Positions 26,189-35,099 of a stretch of DNA of 64,000 nucleotides are shown one piece after another. Each line of letters begins with the position of its first letter. Positions within the stretch are counted from its first letter, which is position 1. Location: the NCBI GenBank assembly GCA_964454335.1, contig CAYVVT010000007.1, forward strand, positions 62,001-126,000, given 5' to 3'. The translations under genes were made by a program, and so were the position numbers. A model generated the notes under the pieces. The model saw only the letters and a program-made list of their open reading frames with translations. It searched no databases and was not told where the DNA came from. This stretch comes from CAYVVT01 sp964454335. Lineage in GTDB: Bacteria; Fidelibacterota; UBA8477; JABMPR01.

Positions 26189-26404
26189 TCAGCTATCACC
26201 TTTTCTTTCACGAATCCCCAGTTCGTACTCCTTGAGTACGGTCTTGATCTGGGCGATCTCACGGCGAACCTCCTTGATACGGGAGGTCCTTTCCAATTGT
26301 TGAAGAGCTTTCTGGAATTTCAGATTTGCAAGCTCTGTCTGGTCATCAGACAGCTTGTTGGTCAATTCTTCCAGTGACAACTCTGATAGTTCAGAACGTT
26401 TCAT
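26189..26404 (-). CDS. rpmC: Ribosomal protein L29
   Basis: 71 residues from ATG at 26404, one base after the rplP stop; the open frame extends further but only this start gives an L29. MKRSELSELSLEELTNKL, then ELANLKFQKALQQLERTSRIKEVRREIAQIKTVL forms the two-helix hairpin. Located at the exit-tunnel rim. Confidence 0.96.
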   Translation of the reverse strand: MKRSELSELSLEELTNKLSDDQTELANLKFQKALQQLERTSRIKEVRREIAQIKTVLKEYELGIRERKGDS

Positions 26405-26405
26405 C

Positions 26406-26828
26406 TTAGTTTTCCTGGATGTCTCTACGGGTCGCCAGTTTGGTCTTGATGGGGAGTTTATGACCGGCCAGACGGAAGGCTTCCGCTGCCGTGGCATGAT
26501 CTACACCATCGATCTCAAACAGGACACGTCCCGGTTTCACAACTGCAACCCAGTATTCCGGGGCGCCCTTGCCCTTGCCCATACGGGTCTCAGCCGGCTT
26601 CTGTGTGACGGGCTTATGTGGGAATATGCGGATCCACATACGACCGGTCTTACGCACCTTACGTACGATGGCCACACGGGTGGCTTCGATCTGACGACTG
26701 GTGATCCAGCCAGCCTCGAGGGCTTTCAGGCCATAGGTTCCGAAGGACACTTCATTACCCCGGGCAGCATTTCCATGCTTACGGCCGCGGTGGTGTCGGC
26801 GGAACTTTACCTTTCTGGGCATTAACAT
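26406..26828 (-). CDS. rplP: Ribosomal protein L16
   Basis: 140 residues. MPRKVKFRRHHRGRKHGNAARGN opening and the GAPEYWVAVVKPGRVLFEIDGV block. The first of two ATGs (26828) is preferred because AAGGAG lies 8 bases before it. Organises the peptidyl-transferase A site. Confidence 0.97.
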   Translation of the reverse strand: MLMPRKVKFRRHHRGRKHGNAARGNEVSFGTYGLKALEAGWITSRQIEATRVAIVRKVRKTGRMWIRIFPHKPVTQKPAETRMGKGKGAPEYWVAVVKPGRVLFEIDGVDHATAAEAFRLAGHKLPIKTKLATRRDIQEN

Positions 26829-26840
26829 TCGAAATTCTCC

Positions 26841-27476
26841 TTAACCGGCGATACCGACGGCTTCGCCGTTACAAATCCATACTTTGATACCGATGACACC
26901 ATAGGTTGTATGAGCCTCGACAAGGGCATAATCGATATCCGACCTCAGTGTATGCAGGGGTACACGACCTTCATGGAAGGTCTCGGTACGGGACATCTCG
27001 GCACCACCCAGTCGACCCGAAGCAGTGATCTTGATCCCCTCGGCGCCCATACGCATGGTGGCCTGGATGGCCTTCTTGATGGCGCGGCGGAAGGCTATCT
27101 TCTTCTCCAGCTGCTCGGCAACGTTCTGGCCAACCAGACGTGCGCTGAGTTCCGGACGTTTGATCTCGTTCACGTTGATCTGGATCTCACGGGCGGTGAG
27201 CCGGCGGATCTCTTCTCTGAGACGATCCACTTCCTCACCTTTCTTGCCGATAACGATCCCTGGACGGGCAGTGGCGATGGTGATAGTGATCTTCTTGGTC
27301 GTTCTGAGGATCTCCACCTTATCGACGGCCGCGTGTGCCAGACGTTTGTGGATATACTTCCTCAGAAGAATGTCCTCATTCAGTTTATCGGCAAAATTCT
27401 TCTCGTCAAACCAGTTGGAGATCCAATTCTTGTTGAATCCCAGACGAAAACCGATCGGATGTGTCTTCTGACCCAA
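26841..27476 (-). CDS. rpsC: Ribosomal protein S3 (TTG start)
   Basis: 211 residues. MGQKTHPIGFRLGFNKNWISNWF opening, KH domain with IVIGKKGEEVDRLREEI, and the C-terminal HTTYGVIGIKVWI. The codon for the conserved first residue is TTG, with GGAG 5 bases upstream and no ATG nearby. S3 forms part of the mRNA entry channel. Confidence 0.97.
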   Translation of the reverse strand: MGQKTHPIGFRLGFNKNWISNWFDEKNFADKLNEDILLRKYIHKRLAHAAVDKVEILRTTKKITITIATARPGIVIGKKGEEVDRLREEIRRLTAREIQINVNEIKRPELSARLVGQNVAEQLEKKIAFRRAIKKAIQATMRMGAEGIKITASGRLGGAEMSRTETFHEGRVPLHTLRSDIDYALVEAHTTYGVIGIKVWICNGEAVGIAG

Positions 27477-27488
27477 AACGACTCCCTG

Positions 27489-27830
27489 CTATTCTTGTTC
27501 AGCCACAACGATGGTGAGGTGGCTGGTCCGTTTCCTGATGATGGAGGCGCGACCCATGGCACGGGCGCGGTAACGCCGCATGGTAGGACCTTCATCACAG
27601 AATGCATTCTTGATGACGAGTTTATCGGCATCAACCGTCGAACCTTCGCGATTCACCGCATTGGCCACGGCGCTATGCAATGTTTTTTCAATGATCCGGG
27701 CTGATTTCTTTGGTGAGAAATGCAGGGTGTTGATGGCATCCTCAACCTGCTTACCCTTCACCAGTTCCAGTACCTGACGCAGTTTGCGTGCGGACTGCCG
27801 GACGTGGCGTGCTTTGGCAACTGCTTCCAT
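27489..27830 (-). CDS. rplV: Ribosomal protein L22
   Basis: 113 residues. AKARHVRQSARKLRQVLELVKGK opening and the tunnel-lining hairpin DEGPTMRRYRARAMGRASIIRKRTSHLTIVV. Lies 2 bases after rpsS. Confidence 0.98.
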   Translation of the reverse strand: MEAVAKARHVRQSARKLRQVLELVKGKQVEDAINTLHFSPKKSARIIEKTLHSAVANAVNREGSTVDADKLVIKNAFCDEGPTMRRYRARAMGRASIIRKRTSHLTIVVAEQE

Positions 27831-27832
27831 CT

Positions 27833-28105
<273 letters not shown>

Positions 28106-28117
28106 AATGAAAAGACC

Positions 28118-28948
28118 TTATTTCTTCTTTCTGCGAGCAACGATAAACTTATCGGACTGCTTATTCTTCTTACGTGTCTTGTAACCCTTGGTGGGCTTGC
28201 CCCAGGGGGTCGTTGGGTGACGGCCACCTGACGAACGACCTTCACCACCACCCATGGGGTGGTCTACCGGGTTCATGGCAACACCACGGACCTTGGGACG
28301 ACGGCCAAGCCAGCGTGCTCGACCGGCCTTACCCAGTGTGATGTTCTCATGTTCCTTGTTGCCGACCTCACCAAGCGTGGCTCTGCAATTCATGTGGACC
28401 AGGCGCATTTCGCCGCTGGGCAGTTTCAGGGTTACGTAATTACCCTCCTTGGCCATGATCTGGGCGGAGGTACCGGCCGAACGGCACATCTGTCCACCCT
28501 TGCCGGGTTTCAGTTCAACATTGTGTATAATTGAACCGGCGGGGATACGATCCAGGGGCAGGGAATTGCCAACACGGATGGGCGCATCATCGGCTGAGAT
28601 GATCTGCGCGCCAACCTTTAATTTATCAGGTGCCAGGATATAGCGCTTTTCACCATCGGCATAGATCAGCAACGCAATATTGGCAGAGCGGTTGGGATCG
28701 TACTCAATAGAGTCCACCCGCGCCGGGATACCGATCTTGTTCCGCTTGAAATCGATGATGCGGTAATGACGACGATGACCACCGCCACGACGTCTCGAAG
28801 TGATACGGCCATTGTTATTCCGACCACCCGATTTACGCAGTGGTGACAACAAGCTCTTCTCCGGTTCAGTGCGCGTGATCTCTTCAAAGGAAGAGGTCGT
28901 TTTGAAGCGCTGACCGGGTGTGTTTGGTTTATAAGTCTTTACAGCCAT
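28118..28948 (-). CDS. rplB: Ribosomal protein L2
   Basis: 276 residues. Contains RVDSIEYDPNRSANIALLIYADGEKRYI and the universally conserved GVAMNPVDHPMGGGEGRSSGGRHP, which holds the His needed for peptidyl transfer support. Standard position between rplW and rpsS. Confidence 0.98.
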   Translation of the reverse strand: MAVKTYKPNTPGQRFKTTSSFEEITRTEPEKSLLSPLRKSGGRNNNGRITSRRRGGGHRRHYRIIDFKRNKIGIPARVDSIEYDPNRSANIALLIYADGEKRYILAPDKLKVGAQIISADDAPIRVGNSLPLDRIPAGSIIHNVELKPGKGGQMCRSAGTSAQIMAKEGNYVTLKLPSGEMRLVHMNCRATLGEVGNKEHENITLGKAGRARWLGRRPKVRGVAMNPVDHPMGGGEGRSSGGRHPTTPWGKPTKGYKTRKKNKQSDKFIVARRKKK

Positions 28949-28963
28949 GATTCTATACCCGTC

Positions 28964-29278
28964 CTAAGCCTGTTCGTCCCGGAACAGGTCAATGCTTTCA
29001 CCTTCACGCAGGGTAATGATGGCTTTCTTCCAGGATGCCCGGGCACCCATGGTGCGAATAACCTGACCACCACTACGCATGGTCTGTCGCTTGACCTTTC
29101 CTTTTATGTTAATCGTGGCAACCTTGTCCACGTGCACATCAAAACGGTTCTCGACGGCCCTCTTGATCTCGATCTTGTTGGCAGTCTTGGCCACTTTAAA
29201 AGCATATTTCCGCTCAGTTTCCTGCAGAGCGGCGCTTTTCTCGGAGAGAATGGGCTCGATAATAATTACTTGAGACAT
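28964..29278 (-). CDS. rplW: Ribosomal protein L23
   Basis: 104 residues. IIEPILSEKSAALQETERKYAFKVAKTANKIEIKRAVENRFDVHVDKVATINI is the L23 core. Sits at the tunnel exit and docks trigger factor and SRP. 17 bases after rplD. Confidence 0.98.
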   Translation of the reverse strand: MSQVIIIEPILSEKSAALQETERKYAFKVAKTANKIEIKRAVENRFDVHVDKVATINIKGKVKRQTMRSGGQVIRTMGARASWKKAIITLREGESIDLFRDEQA

Positions 29279-29295
29279 ATCGCTTACCTGCTCCT

Positions 29296-29925
29296 TCAGT
29301 TCGCCAGCTGCTCGTTGAGGGTCTTTACCGCTTCGGCATCCATGAGAATGACCTCATTATCGATCAGGTCATAGGCTGATGCGTTGGCCGCCTCGAGAAT
29401 CGCAAGGTTCTTGATGTTCCGACCACTGAGATAGAGTGTCTCGTTGAACTCAGCGGTGAGGATCAGCATCTTCTTCCCGGCAAGTTCCATGGTAGTCAGC
29501 AGATCCAGGACCTGGCGCGTCTTCGGTGCATCAAAGGCAAAGGATTCGATCACAAATATGGCTTTGTTGCTGGCCTTGTCAGACAACACTGAACGACGTG
29601 CAAGACGACGGACCTTCTTGGGCAGGCTCATCTTGTGGTTCTTGGGCTCGATGGCGAAGGTATGTCCACCACCGACCCAGATGGGTGAACGCCGGGATCC
29701 CGCACGGGATGTTCCGCGACCTTTCTGCTTCCAGGGCTTGGCCCCGCCACCGCGAACTTCACTGCGGGTCTTAGTTTTGACTGAGCCCTGACGCATGTTG
29801 GTCTGTTCGGCTTTGACCGCCAGGTGGACCACATGTTCGTTGGGCTCGATACCAAAGACGGCTGGATCGCCCTCGATGGTCTTCTTTGTGGCTTTGCCGT
29901 CTGGTGAATAAATCGTGAATTTCAT
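29296..29925 (-). CDS. rplD: Ribosomal protein L4
   Basis: 209 residues. Includes the tunnel loop TKTRSEVRGGGAKPWKQKGRGTSRAGSRRSPIWVGGG. In several bacteria L4 represses its own S10 operon; no leader typical of that control is visible here because rpsJ directly follows tuf. Confidence 0.98.
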   Translation of the reverse strand: MKFTIYSPDGKATKKTIEGDPAVFGIEPNEHVVHLAVKAEQTNMRQGSVKTKTRSEVRGGGAKPWKQKGRGTSRAGSRRSPIWVGGGHTFAIEPKNHKMSLPKKVRRLARRSVLSDKASNKAIFVIESFAFDAPKTRQVLDLLTTMELAGKKMLILTAEFNETLYLSGRNIKNLAILEAANASAYDLIDNEVILMDAEAVKTLNEQLAN

Positions 29926-29927
29926 AA

Positions 29928-30551
29928 CTAATCCTGTTTCAACAGCTCGACATAGCCGTTATTGGGACCTGGAACCGCACCCTTCACCATGACGATGTGC
30001 TTCTCGGGGTCCACTGACACGACTTCCAGGTTACGGATGGATGTCTTCTTGTTCCCGTGCTGGCCTGGCATCTTCTTTCCGGGCATGACCCGGCTGGGAT
30101 CAGAGCTCGCACCAATGGCGCCACCAGCGCGCAACTGGTCTGATTTACCGTGTGAACGGCGGCCGCCATGGAAATTGTGACGACGCATGACGCCGCTGAA
30201 ACCACGACCCTTGCTCGTACCGGTGACCATGATGCGTTCGCCTACCTCGAACATGTCCACGGAAACGGCATCGCCGAGAGCTTTCTCACCGATCTCCAGG
30301 TCCCGGAACTCCCGGACGAAGTATTTGACGGCTGTTTTGGCCTTCTTGAAGTGACCCTGCTCCGGTTTCAGCGCACGGGCTTCCTGCTTATCATTATAAC
30401 CGAGCTGAACAGCATTGTAGCCGTCCTTGTCCTCGGTCTTGATCTGTGTGATCACGCACGGCCCGCCCTGGATCACGGTGACAGGCAATACTTTGCCGTC
30501 CTCGCGCCAGAACTGGGTCATACCGAGTTTCTGTCCAATCAATCCCTTCAT
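29928..30551 (-). CDS. rplC: Ribosomal protein L3
   Basis: 207 residues from ATG at 30551, chosen over an overlapping GTG two codons earlier because AAGGTG lies 6 bases before it and L3 proteins normally begin MKGLIGQKLGMT. Contains the SKGRGFSGVMRRHNFHGG loop that reaches the peptidyl-transferase centre. Almost abuts rpsJ. Confidence 0.97.
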   Translation of the reverse strand: MKGLIGQKLGMTQFWREDGKVLPVTVIQGGPCVITQIKTEDKDGYNAVQLGYNDKQEARALKPEQGHFKKAKTAVKYFVREFRDLEIGEKALGDAVSVDMFEVGERIMVTGTSKGRGFSGVMRRHNFHGGRRSHGKSDQLRAGGAIGASSDPSRVMPGKKMPGQHGNKKTSIRNLEVVSVDPEKHIVMVKGAVPGPNNGYVELLKQD

Positions 30552-30553
30552 GA

Positions 30554-30862
30554 TCACACCTTGATCTCGATATCGACACCCGCCGGTAGATCCAGCTTCA
30601 TGAGCGCGTCCACCGTCTTTGCAGATGAATTGTGAATGTCTACCAGACGCTTGTGGATCTTGGTCTGGAACTGTTCACGGGATTTCTTGTTCACATGGGG
30701 AGACCGCAGCACCGTCACAACTGACCGTTTGGTGGGTAGCGGAATCGGTCCCGCAATCAACGCGCCAGTAGATTTGGCGGTCTGGACGATTCTTACCGTG
30801 GATTTATCCAACAGGTTATGATCGTAAGCCTTCAGGCTGATACGTATTGTTTGCGACGGCAT
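30554..30862 (-). CDS. rpsJ: Ribosomal protein S10
   Basis: 102 residues. IRISLKAYDHNLLDKSTVRIVQTAKSTGA and GPIPLPTKRSVVTVLRSPHVNKKSREQFQ are diagnostic. S10 is also NusE in antitermination. Only 15 bases separate it from tuf, so the str and S10 operons are joined. Confidence 0.98.
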   Translation of the reverse strand: MPSQTIRISLKAYDHNLLDKSTVRIVQTAKSTGALIAGPIPLPTKRSVVTVLRSPHVNKKSREQFQTKIHKRLVDIHNSSAKTVDALMKLDLPAGVDIEIKV

Positions 30863-30877
30863 ACTTGCGTCCTTCTC

Positions 30878-32071
30878 TTACTCTATGATCTCAGTGACGA
30901 CGCCGGCACCAACGGTGTGGCCGCCTTCACGGATTGCAAAACGCATCTCTTTCTCGAGTGCGATGGGCTGTATGAGATCGATATCCAGGGCAACATTGTC
31001 ACCGGGCATTACCATCTCAGTCCCTGACGGCAGCGTACACACACCGGTCACATCCGTGGTACGGATATAGAACTGGGGACGATAACCATTGAAGAATGGC
31101 GTATGACGACCACCCTCTTCCTTCTTCAGGATATAGATCTTGGCCTTGAACTTCGTATGAGGTGTCACCGAACCAGGCTTCGCGCAGACCATGCCGCGAC
31201 GCAGCCAGTCCTTGTCAACTCCACGCAGCAGCAGACCAACATTGTCACCGGCCTGTCCACTGTCCAGAAGCTTGCGGAACATCTCAACTCCCGTCACCGT
31301 GGTCTTCTTGGGCTCGTCCACGATACCGATGATCTCGACTTCCTCGCCTACCTTCACGACTCCACGCTCCACACGACCGGTTCCAACTGTACCGCGACCC
31401 GTAATGGAGAACACATCCTCAACTGGCATCAGGAAGGGCTTGTCAACATCACGCTCCGGCTCCGGGATGAAGGTGTCAACGGCTTCCACCAGCTCAAGAA
31501 TGCTCTTGTTCTTCTCTTCATCATCAGGATGTGTCAGGGCTTCAAGGGCGCTACCGCGGATGATCGGGGTGTCGTCACCGGGAAACTCATACTCATCCAG
31601 AAGCTCACGAAGCTCCATCTCTACCAGGTCCAGAAGCTCAGGATCATCCACCATGTCCACCTTGTTCATGTAAACAACGATGGATGGCACGTTCACCTGG
31701 CGCGCCAGCAACACGTGCTCGCGGGTCTGGGGCATCGCACCGTCTGCGGCACTCACCACCAGTATGGCACCGTCCATCTGGGCGGCTCCGGTGATCATGT
31801 TCTTGATGTAATCTGCGTGACCGGGACAATCAACGTGAGCGTAGTGGCGATTCGCACTCTCATACTCAACATGGGCTGTCGCAATCGTGATGCCACGCTC
31901 GCGCTCCTCTGGAGCATTGTCAATACTGTCAAATGAACGGAACTCGCTCAAACCCTGGGCTGCCAAGACCTGCGTCATCGCTGCCGTCAGCGTCGTCTTA
32001 CCATGGTCCACGTGACCGATGGTACCAACGTTCACGTGAGGTTTGGTCCGCTCAAACTTCTGCTTTGCCAT
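30878..32071 (-). CDS. tuf: Elongation factor Tu, copy 1
   Basis: 397 residues. P-loop GHVDHGKT (19-26), NAPEERERGITI switch I, DCPGHADYIKNM, and NKVD. It delivers aminoacyl-tRNA to the ribosome. GGAGGG lies about 8 bases upstream. The protein, and as far as can be read the whole coding DNA, is identical to the second tuf at 46347-47540; flanks differ at once outside the gene. This copy is in the str operon after fusA. Confidence 0.99.
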   Translation of the reverse strand: MAKQKFERTKPHVNVGTIGHVDHGKTTLTAAMTQVLAAQGLSEFRSFDSIDNAPEERERGITIATAHVEYESANRHYAHVDCPGHADYIKNMITGAAQMDGAILVVSAADGAMPQTREHVLLARQVNVPSIVVYMNKVDMVDDPELLDLVEMELRELLDEYEFPGDDTPIIRGSALEALTHPDDEEKNKSILELVEAVDTFIPEPERDVDKPFLMPVEDVFSITGRGTVGTGRVERGVVKVGEEVEIIGIVDEPKKTTVTGVEMFRKLLDSGQAGDNVGLLLRGVDKDWLRRGMVCAKPGSVTPHTKFKAKIYILKKEEGGRHTPFFNGYRPQFYIRTTDVTGVCTLPSGTEMVMPGDNVALDIDLIQPIALEKEMRFAIREGGHTVGAGVVTEIIE

Positions 32072-32092
32072 AATCGAATCCCTCCAGGATCT

Positions 32093-34177
32093 CTATTTCC
32101 TGCCTTGTATCTTCTCTAAAATCTTCTCAGCTACGCTGGCAGGCACACCTGCGTAGTGATCGAACTGCATGGTGTATACTGCACGGCCCTGTGTCAATGA
32201 CCTCAGATCCGTTGCATAACCGAACATCTTTGAAAGCGGAACGAAGGCACTCACCACCTGGGCATCCTTGCGGGGATTCATCCCCTCGATCTTGCCGCGG
32301 CGTGAATTCAGATCACTCATCACATCTCCCAGATATTCCTCAGGTACCACGACCTCTACGGCCATCATGGGCTCCATGAGAACCGGCGATGCCTTCTTAC
32401 AGGCTTCCTGGATGGCCATTGAACCGGCTATCTTGAAAGCCATTTCTGAAGAATCGACCTCATGATAATTGCCATCGTAGAGCTCCACCCGGACGTCCTT
32501 GAGGGGATAACCGGCCAGAACACCGTTTTGCAGTGCATCCTTGATGCCCTTATCGACTGCGGGGATGTATTCACGGGGAATGGCCCCACCGACAATCTTG
32601 CTTTCAAAATGATAGCCTTTACCCGGCTCATTCGGCTCAACACGGATAAAGACATGGCCGAACTGCCCTTTACCACCGGTCTGGCGTGAGAACTTGGTCT
32701 CCTGCTCAACCTGCTTGGTAATGGCTTCGACGAAGGCCACCTGGGGCTTACCGACACGGGCATTCACCTTGAATTCCCGCAACAGGCGATCGACGATGAT
32801 CTCCAGGTGCAATTCGCCCATGCCGCGGATGATGGTCTGACCGGTTTCCTGATCGAGATTCACCACGAATGTGGGATCCTCCTCGGAGAGCTTGGCCAGT
32901 GCCACGGACAGGGCATCGTTGTCGGCCTTGGATTCAGGTTCGATGGCCACCGAGATCACCGGCGCGGGAAAGTCCATTGATTCCAACACCACGGGATGTT
33001 TGTTGTCACAAAGGGTATCGCCGGTACGGGTGGCGCGCAGACCGATAACGGCTGCGATCTCACCTGCTTCAATTCTTTTGCGCTCTTCGCGCTTGTTGGA
33101 GTGCATGATCATGAGACGGCCAACGCGTTCCTTTTTCCCGCTGATGGGATTCAGCACGGATTCACCAGTATTCACAGCGCCGGAATAAGCGCGGAAGAAG
33201 GTGAGTTTTCCCACGTAGGGGTCTGTCATGATCTTGAAAGCCAGTGCTGAGAAGGGATCATCAACATCAGCTTTACGCGTGATCATCTTCTCGTTGTTAT
33301 CCACGTCATGGCCTTCGACGGGCGGCATATCCATGGGTGAGGGCAGATAATCAATGATGGCATCCAGTAAACGCTGCACACCCTTGTTCTTGAAGGCACT
33401 GCCTGCCAGCACGGGGATCATGGAGCTGTCCAGGGTTGCCTTGCGGATGGCGGCCTTGATCTCGGCTTCATCCAGCTCTTGCCCTTCGAGGTATTTCTCC
33501 AGCAGCGAATCATCGTATGAGGCTACTTCTTCGAGAAGATGATGACGGTATTCATCTGCCTTGGCCTGCATGTCCTTGGGGATCTCGCCATATTCAAAGC
33601 GAGCACCCAGGGTACCCTCATTATATAGAATGGCCTTATTGGCCAGGAGATCGATGATACCGGTAAACAGTTCGCCTTCGCCGATGGGGAGCACGATGGG
33701 TACCGGGTTCGCACCGAGACGTTTCTTGATCATCTCCAGCACGTTATAAAAATCCCCGCCAACGCGGTCCATCTTATTGACGAATGCGATGCGGGGAACG
33801 CCGTACTTATCGGCCTGGCGCCAGACTGTCTCACTCTGTGGCTCGACCCCGCCGACGGCACAGAAAAGCGCTACGGCGCCATCCAGGACCCGCAGGGACC
33901 GTTCCACTTCCACCGTGAAATCCACATGACCGGGAGTATCGATGATATTGATCCGATGATCTTCCCAGAACGTGGTGGTGGCTGCAGATGTAATGGTGAT
34001 ACCACGCTCCCGCTCCTGCTCCATCCAGTCCATGGTGGCAGCGCCATCATGCACCTCTCCCAGTCGGTGCGTACGACCGGTGTAGTAGAGGATCCGCTCC
34101 GTAGTGGTCGTCTTACCGGCATCGATGTGGGCCATGATGCCGATATTGCGAACCTTATCGAGGGGCAGTGGTTTCAA
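32093..34177 (-). CDS. fusA: Elongation factor G (TTG start)
   Basis: 694 residues, five-domain translational GTPase. G1 is AHIDAGKTTTTERILYYTG, followed by ERGITITSAATTTFW and DTPGHVDFTVEVERSLRVLDG. It drives translocation. The first codon is TTG at 34177 (MKPLPLDKVRNIGIM), with AGGA about 7 bases upstream and no nearby ATG. It lies 11 bases after rpsG and 21 before tuf. Confidence 0.98.
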   Translation of the reverse strand: MKPLPLDKVRNIGIMAHIDAGKTTTTERILYYTGRTHRLGEVHDGAATMDWMEQERERGITITSAATTTFWEDHRINIIDTPGHVDFTVEVERSLRVLDGAVALFCAVGGVEPQSETVWRQADKYGVPRIAFVNKMDRVGGDFYNVLEMIKKRLGANPVPIVLPIGEGELFTGIIDLLANKAILYNEGTLGARFEYGEIPKDMQAKADEYRHHLLEEVASYDDSLLEKYLEGQELDEAEIKAAIRKATLDSSMIPVLAGSAFKNKGVQRLLDAIIDYLPSPMDMPPVEGHDVDNNEKMITRKADVDDPFSALAFKIMTDPYVGKLTFFRAYSGAVNTGESVLNPISGKKERVGRLMIMHSNKREERKRIEAGEIAAVIGLRATRTGDTLCDNKHPVVLESMDFPAPVISVAIEPESKADNDALSVALAKLSEEDPTFVVNLDQETGQTIIRGMGELHLEIIVDRLLREFKVNARVGKPQVAFVEAITKQVEQETKFSRQTGGKGQFGHVFIRVEPNEPGKGYHFESKIVGGAIPREYIPAVDKGIKDALQNGVLAGYPLKDVRVELYDGNYHEVDSSEMAFKIAGSMAIQEACKKASPVLMEPMMAVEVVVPEEYLGDVMSDLNSRRGKIEGMNPRKDAQVVSAFVPLSKMFGYATDLRSLTQGRAVYTMQFDHYAGVPASVAEKILEKIQGRK

Positions 34178-34188
34178 CCGTCAGTCCT

Positions 34189-34653
34189 TTATCTGAAATG
34201 GGCGAAAGCCTTGTTGGCTTCGGCCATCTTGTGCGTGTCTTCGCGTTTCTTGATGGAATTACCTTCGTTATTGGCCGCAGCAATTAGCTCGGCAGCCAGC
34301 TTTTCAGCCATGGATTTACCTGAACGCTTCTTGGAGAAAGCGATGATCCAGCGGTAGGCCAGTGCATGGCGACGATTCGAGCGTACTTCCACAGGCACCT
34401 GGTAGGTAGCACCACCAACACGTTTCGATTTCACCTCGACGATGGGCGCAACATTGTCAATGGCCTTCTTGAACAGTTCCAGCGGATCTGCCTTGGTCTT
34501 CTGCTGAATAATGTCAAATGCATTATAAACAATAGCTTCCGATAGGCTTTTCTTGCCACGTTCCATGAGGTAATTGACAAACCTCGCCACCATCAGGTCC
34601 TTGTGGACCGGATCCGGCAGGATCACTCGTTTTTCTGGTCTACGTCTACGCAT
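34189..34653 (-). CDS. rpsG: Ribosomal protein S7
   Basis: 154 residues. MRRRRPEKRVILPDPVHKDLMVARFVNYLM opening and RVGGATYQVPVEVRSNRRHALAYRWII. Organises the small-subunit head and in E. coli represses the str operon. Between rpsL and fusA. Confidence 0.98.
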   Translation of the reverse strand: MRRRRPEKRVILPDPVHKDLMVARFVNYLMERGKKSLSEAIVYNAFDIIQQKTKADPLELFKKAIDNVAPIVEVKSKRVGGATYQVPVEVRSNRRHALAYRWIIAFSKKRSGKSMAEKLAAELIAAANNEGNSIKKREDTHKMAEANKAFAHFR

Positions 34654-34663
34654 TGTTCAATTC

Positions 34664-35038
34664 TTACGCTTTAGGCCGCTTCGCACCATAACGCGAACGG
34701 CTGGTTTTCCGATTCTCAACTCCGGCTGTATCGAGGGTACCACGAATGATGTGGTAACGGACACCGGGAAGATCCTTTACACGACCACCTTCGATGAGCA
34801 CCAGGGAGTGCTCCTGAAGATTGTGTCCCTCACCCGGGATATAGGCAGTGACCTCGATCTGATTTGTCAGACGGACACGTGCCACCTTCCGGAGGGCGGA
34901 ATTCGGTTTTTTCGGTGTGGTTGTGTACACCCTTGTACACACACCTCTTTTTTGCGGACTGCCTTGTAAAGCAGGGGCTTTTTTCTTCTTTTCCAGGCTC
35001 TTTCGACCCTTCCGCACCAGTTGATTAATCGTCGGCAT
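34664..35038 (-). CDS. rpsL: Ribosomal protein S12
   Basis: 124 residues. MPTINQLVRKGRKS opening, TTPKKPNSALRKVARVRLTN and PGVRYHIIRGTLDTAGV. The streptomycin-site lysines (PKKPNS) are wild type. AAGGAG precedes the ATG by about 5 bases, behind the promoter at 35064-35092. First gene of the str-S10-spc-alpha series. Confidence 0.98.
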   Translation of the reverse strand: MPTINQLVRKGRKSLEKKKKAPALQGSPQKRGVCTRVYTTTPKKPNSALRKVARVRLTNQIEVTAYIPGEGHNLQEHSLVLIEGGRVKDLPGVRYHIIRGTLDTAGVENRKTSRSRYGAKRPKA

Positions 35039-35063
35039 TCACTCTCCTTTTAAAAAGCCGCAA

Positions 35064-35092
35064 AGTATAATTTTCAAGGCCTCGGTAGTCAA
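35064..35092 (-). promoter_or_regulatory. Strong sigma-70-type promoter of the str-S10-spc-alpha operon
   Basis: On the minus strand TTGACT (35092-35087) and TATACT (35069-35064) are 17 bases apart in the 61-base gap between rpoC and rpsL. Transcription should start near 35057, about 20 bases before the rpsL ATG. It is the only clear promoter seen between rpoC and rplQ. Confidence 0.8.
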
Positions 35093-35099
35093 GCTGTAA

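Noticed and set aside
31103..31936. A 277-codon plus-strand frame antisense to tuf (also at 46572-47405)
   Set aside because: It mirrors the EF-Tu coding strand, is present in both copies only because the DNA is identical, and has no ribosome site or recognisable protein.
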